The notes beneath the pieces were generated by a model. That model had not been told where the DNA came from, did no database searches, and worked only from the letters and a program-made list of their open reading frames with translations. A program made the translations under genes and the position numbers. From Albula goreensis (lineage: Eukaryota; Chordata; Actinopteri; Albuliformes; Albulidae), in NCBI GenBank assembly GCA_022829145.1, contig CM040760.1, forward strand, positions 24,729,102 through 24,793,101: a stretch of 64,000 nt of DNA. Reading direction: 5' to 3'. Positions within the stretch are counted from its first letter, which is position 1; each line of letters begins with the position of its first letter. Positions 45,760 through 56,815 of this stretch are shown here, piece after piece.

Positions 45760-48640
45760 ACTTGATTCCGTAAGAAGCATATCATTTATGTAACCTATTT
45801 AGCAATGTCCTCCCATGTGATTTCAGCATAAAACGTGTATACCATAGACATCAGTGAGGTAAAGAAAGTGCTGAATTAACACATTTGACGCAATTATATT
45901 GACAGAGATGTACAGTTGCAACCAGATGTACAGTATCCAAGAGAAAACCTTGATAAAAGTATAAACATTCACTACTGTTAATGGCAGAAATGCTGCATAA
46001 TTTTATATATCGTTTAATGTAAATTTGTTACATAAACCCTCCCTACAGATTGTGTAATATGTACATGATTGAATTATGAATATCCACTGTACACAAATCT
46101 GATCCAGATGTCCAAAATAAACATTTATGTTGGCACCGTGTTTTTTTCCTCTTGTAAATTACATTCACATAGAGTTCCCTATGAAGGTTTATTCATGTAA
46201 CTGCTTTATGAAAGCCTAGAAATACATAACCTGACATATATATTTACAAGTAAGAATGAACTCCAGCAAGGACAATTTCTAATTTATAATGTCACTGTAT
46301 GTTTATAATTATTAGATTAGTTTGAATTACATTGCAATTTATTCTTTTAATAGCCTTGGTACTTTGTGTATTGTCTAATTGTGTAGAATTTCTTAATAAT
46401 TATTGAATTGATTTTATTATTAATTATTTAAAATAAAAAATTGTGTAATATACTTCTATGGGTGCAGTTATTGCCATATTTAAACCCCATTCAAGGCCAA
46501 CCTGCAGTACAGACAGCAGTTTGAAGCCTAAAACGAAAAGCATTGGAATTCTGTTTAGTATGATGCTAACTGTTAGTGTTCAGTCAGTGTCTGTGCATTT
46601 TAAACAAATGTAATGATGTAGAAACATATTTGGTAATTTGGAATGGAATACTCCATCTTTATTTCAGCTAAGATCAAAGATAGTTGTGCCTGTCCGAGAT
46701 ATCACTGAGATTTTAAACTGTCGGACATTTATTATTGGAATTATGATAAGCAGAATCTATATTGCATGCATGCAAGAATTAATTACACACTGGATGGTGA
46801 CATCAGCCCCACTGAATACAAATTCCATGAATCTTATCTGTAATGATGTCTCTGTAGCGGTGTGAGCTGGGAGAACATTATAACGGAAAACCTTCCAGTA
46901 ACCCACAGACTGTTTCAGAATGGACTTAAGCCACACTGTCCCTCTGAAAGAGGGCAAACTCCACAACCTTAGCTGAACGGGCACTTTCAGCTGAGAAGCA
47001 TATTCTCTGTCTGTACTCCAGTTTGGCATATTTGTTGAAAGCATAGATCAGGGTTACCAGGGTTACCATCCATCCAATAGTATGCACAATCATTTCACTG
47101 CAATGCTAATTTTGTTTCCTATAGAATATGATTAATTAAGGTTTTTTATTTGTTCACACAGCAGCCCTGGAAATGAATTTTTTTATTATTTTTTTTTAAT
47201 TCAATACTGGCTCCATAACTCTGAGTTTGAAGTAGAGATGGGAGGCTGCCATTTTATCCCCGAGCAAGATATTTAACCTGAACTCTTCAGAAAATATCCA
47301 GATGTATAAATTGATCATGTGTGTTAAAGTAAACTGTGTAAGTCATTCAGGGTGTGAAAATCTGCCAAATTACTACATGTAATGGAGTGTAATAACCTAC
47401 ATCCAATACCTGTGTTTAAATGGAGGATGCATTCTGGCACAGAAGGGCTGCAGGAATGAACGATCCTAAAGATATCAGCTAGAATCTCTGTCAGACCCTG
47501 ATGGTGATGGAAAAAGAAAAAAAATCACTTGATTACAAAAATGAGGAGAGCGTCTTGACACAAATTATGAGCTGAGTGTCGTGTCTGTATCAGAATTTGT
47601 CCCATACACATACGTGGTATTAATCTGTACTTAAAAGATCAAACTCCAACTGGAGCTGATTCAAAACTCACCTGTAGTGGGTACGAACTTCACCTGGAGC
47701 CAATACAAACTTCACCTGGAGTGGATATGATAACCTGGTCCAGATGTTTCAGAACACTTTCCTTTGCTGAAAAATTGTAGGTCATAATTAATATATACCA
47801 TAATGCATTAATAATACATTTATAATGACAGAAAACAACAATAACAATGATATTTGTTGAATGTTTTTTAAAGCTCTGTCCTGGGGGATCCCTGATTATG
47901 TAGGCTGTAGTCAAATTACGGCTGCTACACCTCAGTTCATTGGACACTTTTATTGATACCTTGATGATCATGTTAGAAATAGCTGTGCATGATGTGAAGA
48001 CCAACTGTCCCATTCATCTGAGAATTTTTAATCAATCAAAATACTTTAATTTCCTTATTGTGCTAAGTGGCAAATAATAACCTTACAAAGAGGTTACATT
48101 TTAATTGATTATATTAAAGACTGAGTGTCCCTATCTGATTGTAATCAATCGGATAAACAAACTCTTATTTATGGTGAGTGATGAGTGATTACTACAGAAA
48201 GAGGTCACATATTGACTGATTAAATAATAGAATGACAAGAGAAATCAGTGAGATACTGATCTGGTGAAAGAGTTGACACTGATTACTGTAACTAGACCAT
48301 TTCTTGGGTCATGCAGAATTTCAAAGGGAAAACAAAAGGCAAAAAACCACACCAAAATGATGTTAAAAATTTAATTTAGGGAAAAAAATAATGATAGAAT
48401 TTAAATACATGTGTTCAGCAGTTTTGAACTGACCAAGACATCAGGCGTAACAAACAGCAGCCAGACAGAGGGTCTCAATAGGACCTCTATTTGTTTGAGA
48501 GTCAGCGCTGCTGTTGTGGTGATGTGGGCCCAGTTTTCACACAGGTTATGAGTGCTGTCTGGGTCTGTCTGTTATCAGGATCCAGGCAGCCGAAACACAG
48601 GCTGTGACGTGGACCAGGGGACAGACAGGGAGCGGTCTGA
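45760..48640. other. Intergenic, nothing recognised except a SINE-like stretch
   Basis: About 47,245-47,400 resembles the body of the diverged SINE subfamily (CGAGCAAGATATTTAACCTG, ATATCCAGATGTATAAATTG, GTAAGTCATTCAGGGTG). About 47,640-47,735 holds a degenerate short tandem repeat with TTCACCTGGAG cores. No gene. Confidence 0.5.
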
Positions 48641-48644
48641 CACA

Positions 48645-48698
48645 GGTGACAGCAGAGCAGCCACTCATGGACTTTGTGTTCTCAGGTACCTTTATATA
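48645..48698 (+). promoter_or_regulatory. Second apoA-IV-type promoter
   Basis: GGTGACAGCAGAGCA at 48,645, TGGACTTTG at 48,668-48,676 and TATATA at 48,693-48,698; exon 1 ends at 48,758 with CAG/GTAAGAC. Confidence 0.75.
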
Positions 48699-48901
48699 CC
48701 GCACTGTCAGACACCCACACCACACACAGATACCCATTCAGCACACACGCTCAAGCAGGTAAGACAAGAGCCGCTCTTTCCGGTTCAAAAAGTGCTCTGA
48801 TAATTAAACAACAGGACTGGAGCGTTACGGTTTAGTAAGACAACTGATTGCCTGCTGTTCTGTGTTTTGGTTTATTTAGTTTTAGGATACCAGACGCAGC
48901 C

Positions 48902-50541
48902 ATGAAAGTGTTCGCAGTCCTTGCCATCGTGGCATTCACTGGTAAGTGATTTATGCTACTGCTACTAATGTGAAATATAAAGATGTATCACTATTCCTCA
49001 AAAAAATGTTTTATCACTTGCAGGCTATATTGTAAAAGACACTGGCAAAACTTTATATAACACTGCTGTATAACAAATTCATGACCATGTTATAAGCACT
49101 TGATAATGCTTAATAACATGTTTCACACATGGTCAGGGAATTTTTCAGTTGTTACGAAAGTGGCATGACTTAAATATTTACTAATATCATGGCATATATT
49201 GCAGTATCTTATGACGTGTCACCAAAACTTTATAACGTGAATAAAATATTTGATTTCAGTTAAAACCTACTGTTTAATAGTGTCACCCTATCTATATAGC
49301 ATGCGGAGACATAAAAGCAGACTAATCCATGTTCGAGATGAAAGAACAGTCATTTAAAACATTTAAAAGCATTTTTAAATAACATTTAATTCACTGATGA
49401 AATAAATGCTCTGTAACAAAAAACTAAAAAAAGTATAATATTTTGGTGACACTTAGTTCTTAGACAGTTTTTTTATAAGGCTTTTTTTAAAATTCAAATT
49501 TCAGTATAGGCAAAATAATTAAGAGCAACAAGCTGAAAAACAATACCCAATTATTGTCCTGGCACCTGAAAACCCACAATTACCATGTTACCTGTCCACA
49601 TTTAGGTTGCCATGCCAACCTGTTGTGGGCGGATGAGCCCAAGCCCCAGATGGAGCAGCTGAAAGATGCATTCTGGGACTATGTCGCCAAGGCAACGCAA
49701 ACCGCTGAGGACACCCTGCAGATGATCAGAAAGTCAGAGCTGGGCCAGGAAGTCAAGTAAGTCAGAGGCGACCAATGTGTAAGAGTTTGAGATTCTTGTC
49801 TCCTCGTCTCTGCCCTGGAGGATCAAACTCTGACAGAGCTTGATCTGGACACAGGTTGCATGTAAGCTGATTGGTGCCTTCAGATTTCTGAGGGTGATAA
49901 CTGTAGCCCTGACCACGCCCACTTCCTGCACTGAACTTATTCATTGCTGATCTCTCCGTCTGCAGTGCCAAGATCACAGAGAGCGCAGACCTGGCTGGAA
50001 ATATGCAGTCACTCTGCGCAGCCAGGTGACCCCTCTGGCCCAGGACCTGCTGACCCAGATCACCAAGGAGGCGGAGCTGATGAAGGAGCGTCTGGGGCAG
50101 GACCTGACCACCGTCAGGAGCCAGCTGGAGCCCTACGCCGAGGACCTGAGGGCCAAAATCGAGCAGCAGGTGGAGAAGCTGAGGCAGGAGGTGGCCCCCT
50201 ACACCGAGTCCCTGGATACGGAGACCCTGAGGGCCACAGTGCTGCAGAAGAGTGAGGAGCTGAAGGGGAGTCTGGAACAGAGTGTGAAGGAGCTGCAGGC
50301 CCAGCTGGGACCCTACACCGAGGAGCTGAAGGACAAAGTGGACCAGCGTCTGAGGGAGTTCCAGCAGAGCGTGGCCCCCCTGGCCGAGAGCCTCCAGACC
50401 CAGCTGGGCCAGAGAGCCAAGCTGCTCCAGCAGAGTCTGGCCCCCTACGCTGAAGACCTGAGGGAGAAGCTGGACCCCTACGCTCAGGACCTCAAATCCC
50501 AGCTCACCGCCCTCTGGGAGGCCTTCACCAAGAAGGTCTAG
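48902..50541 (+). pseudogene. apoa4b-like: Second apoA-IV-type gene, one-base frameshift in exon 4
   Basis: Coding exons 48,902-48,941 (MKVFAVLAIVAFT), 49,606-49,756 (ADEPKPQMEQLKDAFWDYVA; QMIRKSELGQEV) and 49,966-50,541. Exon 4 matches that of the gene at 35.8 kb with about four differences in some 565 nt. One of these is a missing A at about 49,997-50,001 (GGAAATATG versus GGAAAATATG), which causes a stop after about 13 further codons. Beyond that base the frame is open to ALWEAFTKKV. Promoter, splice sites and exons 2-3 are intact, so this is either a very recent null copy or a homopolymer assembly error; I cannot tell which. Without the missing base it would be a 255-aa apoA-IV-type protein. 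Its exons 2 and 3 and introns differ from the first copy. Confidence 0.8.
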
Positions 50542-50559
50542 ATATCGAATGAACTCTCA

Positions 50560-51460
50560 AATCCTTCATTCCCCCACAGCTCCCCTTTTCAAAACTGGGA
50601 ATCTTACGATTTGCGTAAGAACTCTTTTCTCCTCATAATATCCTGAACAAACAGCAGGATCTCAGACCACACAACCGCTTGACCTGAAGTATGAAAGAGC
50701 TCAGCTTAAACCTCCTTTCTTATATGTTCAGGTCACAAGCAATCCATCTGAAAATCTATCATCACAGGAATTTCATTCAACCTGTTTTGCGAACCTAAAA
50801 GTCCATGACACCCTTATGACCTTTGGGGATATTAAAATGTTAATCTTAATTTGAGCAATTACACAACATCAGTAAAAAACACTTTTCAGGTCAAAACTGA
50901 TCCACAAACAGAACTGATGAACATAACAGAGGGTTTAGCATGGCTCAGAATTCAGTGTGAGATTCACTGCTCCCTTTGATTGTAAAGCAAGGTGTGCGAT
51001 GCACGTTGATATATTCTTGTTTGATCCATTTACAGGAAGGTTAGGTCCTCACTGTTCAAAAATTGCATTCTGGGAAGCCTTCAATGACATCTGTAAAGAC
51101 ACACTCATCCCCAGTGTTCATATGAAAGTTACTTCCTTTGAAATGTGTAATATGTATTATTGTGTATCTTTGAAGCCTACTTCCTGTATGGCCATTTGCA
51201 CTGGATATGGATAGGAAACTATACCGTACTTGGTAACTTGTGTTTTGTGTTTGATAGACGCTTGGTGTAAGTTGTGTTTGATGGATATATGTGTCCCTTT
51301 TTCACTAATTTATGGCAATACAACAATTTAAAAGAGCAAAAACATGATTTTGTTTTTTTCTCTTTGATTGAAAGACTGTGGCCTTAGATCACTTCATTGA
51401 AACTTCACATTTATATCAGCTGTTTTGTTATGGGAGACCGCAATATCTCCTGTGCCGGGA
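50560..51460. other. Intergenic, nothing recognised
   Basis: Follows the second apoA-IV-type copy. A short AFWEAF-coding stretch at about 51,065-51,085 recalls the family but has no exon context (see rejected items). Confidence 0.45.
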
Positions 51461-51465
51461 TCTTT

Positions 51466-51466
<1 letters not shown>

Positions 51467-51502
<36 letters not shown>
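51467..51502. repeat. (CA)n microsatellite
   Basis: About 17 AC dinucleotides. Confidence 0.9.
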
Positions 51503-51505
<3 letters not shown>

Positions 51506-51708
51506 GTCTTACTGCTTACACAGACACACTGCGCTACACTACCTACACACATACTCTACCGTCTGTCTCTGCTACGTCACATACGCAGCCTGATTGACAC
51601 ATTATGTTGTAGAGAACATGAGGGCGATGCTCGGCGCTGCAAGCCCAGGCTGGCGAGCCGAGTACAGATAGCACAGAGGGACGATGCTGACATAAACAAT
51701 AACAGCGC

Positions 51709-51741
51709 TGGTGACAGCATGGCACGCGCCCCTGGACTTTG
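51709..51741 (+). promoter_or_regulatory. Relict sixth apolipoprotein-type promoter
   Basis: GGTGACAGCATGGCA at 51,710 and TGGACTTTG at 51,733-51,741 have the same 23-bp start-to-start spacing as in the five apolipoprotein promoters. A CAG/GTAAGAC donor follows at 51,842, 109 bp downstream of the motif (83-95 bp in the others). No clear TATA box and no coding exons were found downstream. Confidence 0.55.
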
Positions 51742-51789
51742 CTTCCACCTCATCAGGCTAACGCTCCGCGTGAAGCTGCAAATAACCCA

Positions 51790-52250
51790 AGTAATGCCTG
51801 ACAAACACATACCCACATACACACTGAAATCACAGAGTCAGGTAAGACACAAACACACATACCCACATACACACTGAAATACAGAGTCAGGTAAGACACA
51901 AACACATACCCACATACACACTGAAATACAGAGTCAGGTAAGACACAAACCCACATACCCACATACACACTGAAATACAGAGTCAGGTAAGACACAAACA
52001 CACATACACATTGAAATACAGAGTCAGGTAAGACACAAACACACATACCCACATACACACTGAAATACAGAGTCAGGTAAGACACAAACACACAGACCCA
52101 CATACACACTGAAATACAGAGTCAGGTAAGACACAAACACACAGACCCACATACACACTGAAATACAGAGTCAGGTAAGACAAAAACACACATACCCACA
52201 TACACACTGAAATACAGAGTCAGGTAAGACACAAACACACATATACACAG
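51790..52250. repeat. 49-bp minisatellite with a CAG/GTAAGAC splice donor per unit
   Basis: About nine units of ACCCACATACACACTGAAAT, ACAGAGTCAGGTAAGACACA and AACACACAT. GGTAAGAC recurs at 51,841, 51,890, 51,937, 51,986, 52,027, 52,076, 52,125, 52,174 and 52,223, mostly 49 bp apart. Degenerate CA-rich derivatives continue to about 52,520. The unit resembles the end of exon 1 and start of intron 1 of the apoA-IV-type copy at 48.7 kb. Open frames across the array are artefacts of its low complexity. Confidence 0.9.
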
Positions 52251-52529
52251 GAACAAAGACTGAGGTAAGATACAGACACACACACACACCCATATGCACA
52301 TACACACTGGGACTAAGACTGAGATAAGACACAAATACACATACACACATACACACTTAGACACATAAACATACACACACACACACACACAGGAACTAAG
52401 AATGTGGTAAGACACAAACACACACATACATACACACACACACACAGGAACAAAAGACCCAGGTAAGATATAAACACATGCACACACACATACACACACT
52501 TGTGAAAAAAGATTCTCAGGTAGGTCACA

Positions 52530-53750
52530 TGTTGCTCTTTTTTCAGCCTCCTCTGTTGACTTTCAGCTTCGATATGACTGCAGCGATCCTGAAACAGAGA
52601 TAAACCACATGTTCTCTGACTAATAGGGGCAGAGCAGTTCTCAGCAGACCCAGTGGTCCTTCCTGCATTGACTTTCAATTTAACTCCTTCATGTGAATTT
52701 CATGACAGGATTGTGAAAAGCTGGAGTTCTACCGTCGATGACATCCTTTGGTTATGTTATTTTAAATTGTGTACATTTTTTATATAATCAAATTATATTC
52801 TGCATACCTTACTGTATGGCTGTTGTCCCATGAAAATAATGTGAGAATGTGAGTGCTATCATTCTGTATCCCTACATTGGATGCCTTGATCCTCATATCA
52901 TACTCATACAGCAGCGTTTACTGGTACAAACTGAAATTATTTTCAAGCACCAACCTTCCCTTTTGACACAGAAATGTAAGAGTCATCCAAAACTGTTTCT
53001 ACTGCAATAATTAACATAACGCTAATTGAATTGAATAATGTATTTTACACATTTTATAATATTTATAAAATATTTTTTTTTAGCAATATTTTATGGCTGC
53101 TATATGCTCATTTATATGCACTTTACTTAAGTACATTTGAACAGATTGTTTGTTCCTGGGGCTCTGTGTTGTTGCAATTGTCAGGTGGATGTTTGTTGTT
53201 CCTGATATAAATTTTAAAAATAAAATAAAAATTAACTAAACTGTGTCTTGATTTCTCATGGACGGCTGAGCATTGTGTGCACATGCCCACTACAGAAGAC
53301 CCTGTCAGCTTCACATTATTAAACATATTATTCATATTATTTGAACAAAGACACCGCAACTGAGTTTCTCTGAATGTCACATAAAGTTCTACTTCTGCTA
53401 GTTATTTAATCAGACCAAATTCTTTACCTGGCCTGGTGTCCAGGGTCATTTTCTGCATTTCTCATGACAGACGGATAAAGACTGGACTTGAGGAGACGTG
53501 TCCAAACATAGAGAAGCCTTGCTTTGATCTAATGGTTTACCTGGCATTAGTGTGACTCTGGTAAAATTGGCTGATTGAGCCGGGGTAGTTGGTGGAAAAT
53601 GAAATCTTTAATTAGACCAGCTATTTATCGTATTTATGTTCATGGTAAATGGATCCATTTCCTGTGAAACACTGTTCTAGTTTCTCTAAATCATTATTTT
53701 TGAGTGAATTGATATTGGTATTTATAGATAATGAGCTAACTGAGTCCAAG
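52530..53750. other. Intergenic, nothing recognised
   Basis: No exon, RNA gene or defined repeat found. Confidence 0.5.
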
Positions 53751-53764
53751 CAATTGGTATAAAC

Positions 53765-54037
53765 CAGGGGTGGGCAACCCTGGTCCTTGAGTGCCAGACA
53801 CATTTTGGTTTTCACTCCAGCCAACCCCTGACAGTGTAATCAGACAGGGGTTAATTAACAGACAGAGTTAATTATCAGGCTTTAATGACTGCAGCTGACC
53901 ATGTGCTGGAGCTGGAAGAGGAGCTTCGCCATTCAGGATTAGGCACTTCATAATTACTCAAACTGTACTTGAGAACTCGGGCAGAACGAAATCCCGAAAC
54001 GGCTCTGGCACTCAAGGACCTGGGTTGCCCACACCTG
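53765..54037. mobile_element. hAT-type miniature transposon (273 bp)
   Basis: Ends CAGGGGTGGGCAACCCTGGT and, on the other strand, CAGGTGTGGGCAACCCAGGT, with the inverted repeat extending to about 33 bp (TCCTTGAGTGCCAG). A perfect 8-bp target-site duplication GTATAAAC lies at 53,757-53,764 and 54,038-54,045, diagnostic of hAT insertions. No transposase. Intact duplication suggests a fairly recent insertion. Confidence 0.9.
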
Positions 54038-54049
54038 GTATAAACAAAA

Positions 54050-55905
54050 CCCCCCAAACACACTGGTCTTTCAGCAATGGAAAGGCACACCTCTGTCTTT
54101 CTGCAGGGAACACCTGTAGAGTTTACAAAGTATGCCCCCTGGTGGTGTATTGCTGTATTTTCAAAAAGCGGTCAAGTTGGAACATACATGCAGATACATG
54201 TTGAGCCTGGCTCAGCTGAAGGAACTGCCGTCATGATTCTAAGTTCTCATGTTCTGATGAGATCCTAAGTGCATGGCTCTGAGCCCTGATTCAGGCAACT
54301 TAAGAGCTGTGCCATAGCCACCAGTGCTAAAAAAGAAACCTGGAGATGTTAGCCCTAATCAAAGCGTTATGCTTTTGAGACTGCTGAGATAACTGTTGAC
54401 TGTATGATGTGGTCACAAACTCAGCCAAACTTGATCATTGCCAGCGCTGTAAAGAGTGACAAAGAAAGAGGCCCGTCTCAGACCGCCTCCAGCCCTTTTG
54501 TCTTTGAGATGTGGCAATGACAGTAGCAGAGTAAATGAACAAGCGGTCACATGCATCAAAAGAGTCTCTCCGATTCAGTGTGGTGCAATCCTTCTTCATG
54601 TTCACCACTAATGACACCGGCGTCAGGAGGAACGGCCCCTGAGACTCTAAAGCTAACACGGGAATCAAAGCTCATAACTGAGCCTGTCTGCATTATGGCA
54701 GTTTGTTAAGGCCACGCCCGTACCTGCCAGGTAGGGATTCGGCTGGTGGCTCCACACCTGTCTGGAGTGTGTTGAGAGTGAATTCATCACAGGAGGCATG
54801 GCACCAAACCACGCTCACAGATGGAGTTATTAAATCTTTTCACGCAGACGTGTATGTTCAGCATATGGTCCATTAGCGCCCGGTCAAAGCCAAACAGAGG
54901 AGATCAGGACCAGCTGTCATGTGAAAGCAAAGTAGCTCTGCAAATGCTAAACAGTTCTGCCGCTAGTGGACCAGCAACGTGCCAATTTGGAAAACAAACC
55001 AACATTAGGCTGTTTACAAGCCATTCCTCATGGCATGGTTAATTGTTCCGCATTAGTTCTGTTTATTTAACTTGCAGTAAGTACACAGGCGCACTCCCTC
55101 CTGACCACACCCTTCAGCGACCGATGAGCTGCGGTGAGCCATTTGATTGGTCGAATAGAAACCTCTGACCGGGCTATTGGTCACAACTGCAGTGAGCAAA
55201 ACTGCGGCCCCACAGAGAACACTCATACCTGCTTCACATTCACCTGTTTTGACCTTGTTTGGCAGGTAGCTGCGATTACCTGAGGACGTCGCTCAGACTG
55301 ACTTTCACACCCTCCGTTACACACACCTACAAACCTGTCTCTTGAGGTTCTTAAGTGTGTTTACACACCTGTGTTGGCATGTTTCAATATACCGGTTCCT
55401 TACCTTTCAATCTTTTCCCCATCGAAACCACTCTTCTCTCAATCGCAATATAAGTCACTATATAAGTTGCTAACATAGTAATTCCTATAAACACACCTGA
55501 ACAACTAATAAAAGTCTGTTAGATCTGTCAACAAGTATGTCAAACAGAATGAGGAAATTTGTTAGTCATTACACAGTCTGCTCTTTAGGACACGTGCATT
55601 TTAAATGTATGAACTTTAGTCATCTTAAGTCGAAAGATGCACACATAAACACACAAACATCTTGCTTAAGGTAACAAGCATGTTTACCTGCAATCAAAGG
55701 TCCCTGTCTTACCTCTGCATCTACCCCCCCCACCACAAGTTGTTTTGTTTTGTACTTCTCCAACTTTGTTTTGTACTTCTTTTTCTCCTCTAGTCTCTTC
55801 TGTTTAATCTTTTTTCCTTTGTCTGTACATGGGAAAATGGCACATAGCCTGACAGAAGTAGAACATTTCTCCAAACACGATCATACACAAATTGTATTGT
55901 ACAGT
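54050..55905. other. Intergenic, nothing recognised
   Basis: No gene, RNA or repeat with defined ends. Confidence 0.5.
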
Positions 55906-55910
55906 AGTCT

Positions 55911-56347
<437 letters not shown>

Positions 56348-56571
56348 CAGAGGCAAGTCTAGAACTGCCCCAGCAGATCCCTCTGGGTCTCCTCTTTCCC
56401 AGGTTGCTGAGCTTGTCCCAAACTTGTTTACTGGAACCAGCATTCCTTTGCCACCAACTGCCACGGGCACCAGCCCCAGCTTAACCCCTTCCTCCCACAG
56501 TCCCTCCCTCCACAGGCTGGGAGAGTGGGGCCTACAGCCCCAGCTCAGCCGTGGAGTCCGGCTGCCAGTGC

Positions 56572-56770
56572 ACTACATTACATTACACTGCATTACACTA
56601 CATAACATTACATTACATAACACAACGTAACATTACGCTACATTACACCACATGACATTACATTCTATTACACTACATAACACTATATAATATTACATTA
56701 CACTACACTACATGACATTACATTATAATGCTCTACATTACTTCATAACATTACACTACACTACACTACA
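56572..56770. repeat. (CATTA)n-type simple repeat
   Basis: Irregular array of ACATTAC and ACTAC pentamers, ending in a reverse SINE tail (GGCATTTGCCAGACACTCTT, ATCCAGAGTAACTT) at about 56,770-56,815. Confidence 0.8.
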
Positions 56771-56815
56771 GGCATTTGCCAGACACTCTTATCCAGAGTA
56801 ACTTAAAACTCAAAG

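Larger units (their letters stand above)
39487..45760 (+). repeat. Three-unit tandem duplication of a short apolipoprotein gene
   Basis: Units begin at 39,487, 41,512 and 43,693, each with ATGATCTCCCAACGGCCTCT (C has ATGATTTCC), and contain promoter, four exons and poly(A) signal. Units A and B (2,025 bp and 2,181 bp apart by start) are almost identical through promoter, exon 2 and introns. Unit C is clearly more diverged, and only about 160 bp of extra spacer separates B from C. A and B therefore arose from the latest duplication. Confidence 0.92.

Noticed and set aside
50990-51120. Possible relict apolipoprotein exon (codes AFWEAF and DTL, after a TTTACAG acceptor)
   Set aside because: Spacing between the two motifs differs from both exon 3 and the exon 4 end, no other homology flanks it, and it lies upstream of the relict promoter, so chance is likely.
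51753-52520. CRISPR-like regular repeats
   Set aside because: Contiguous 49-bp tandem units with no unique spacers in a vertebrate genome; a minisatellite.
51753-52678. Minus-strand repetitive Cys/Val-rich open frames
   Set aside because: Produced by the 49-bp minisatellite, whose period is not a multiple of three but which lacks stops on that strand; no supporting features.
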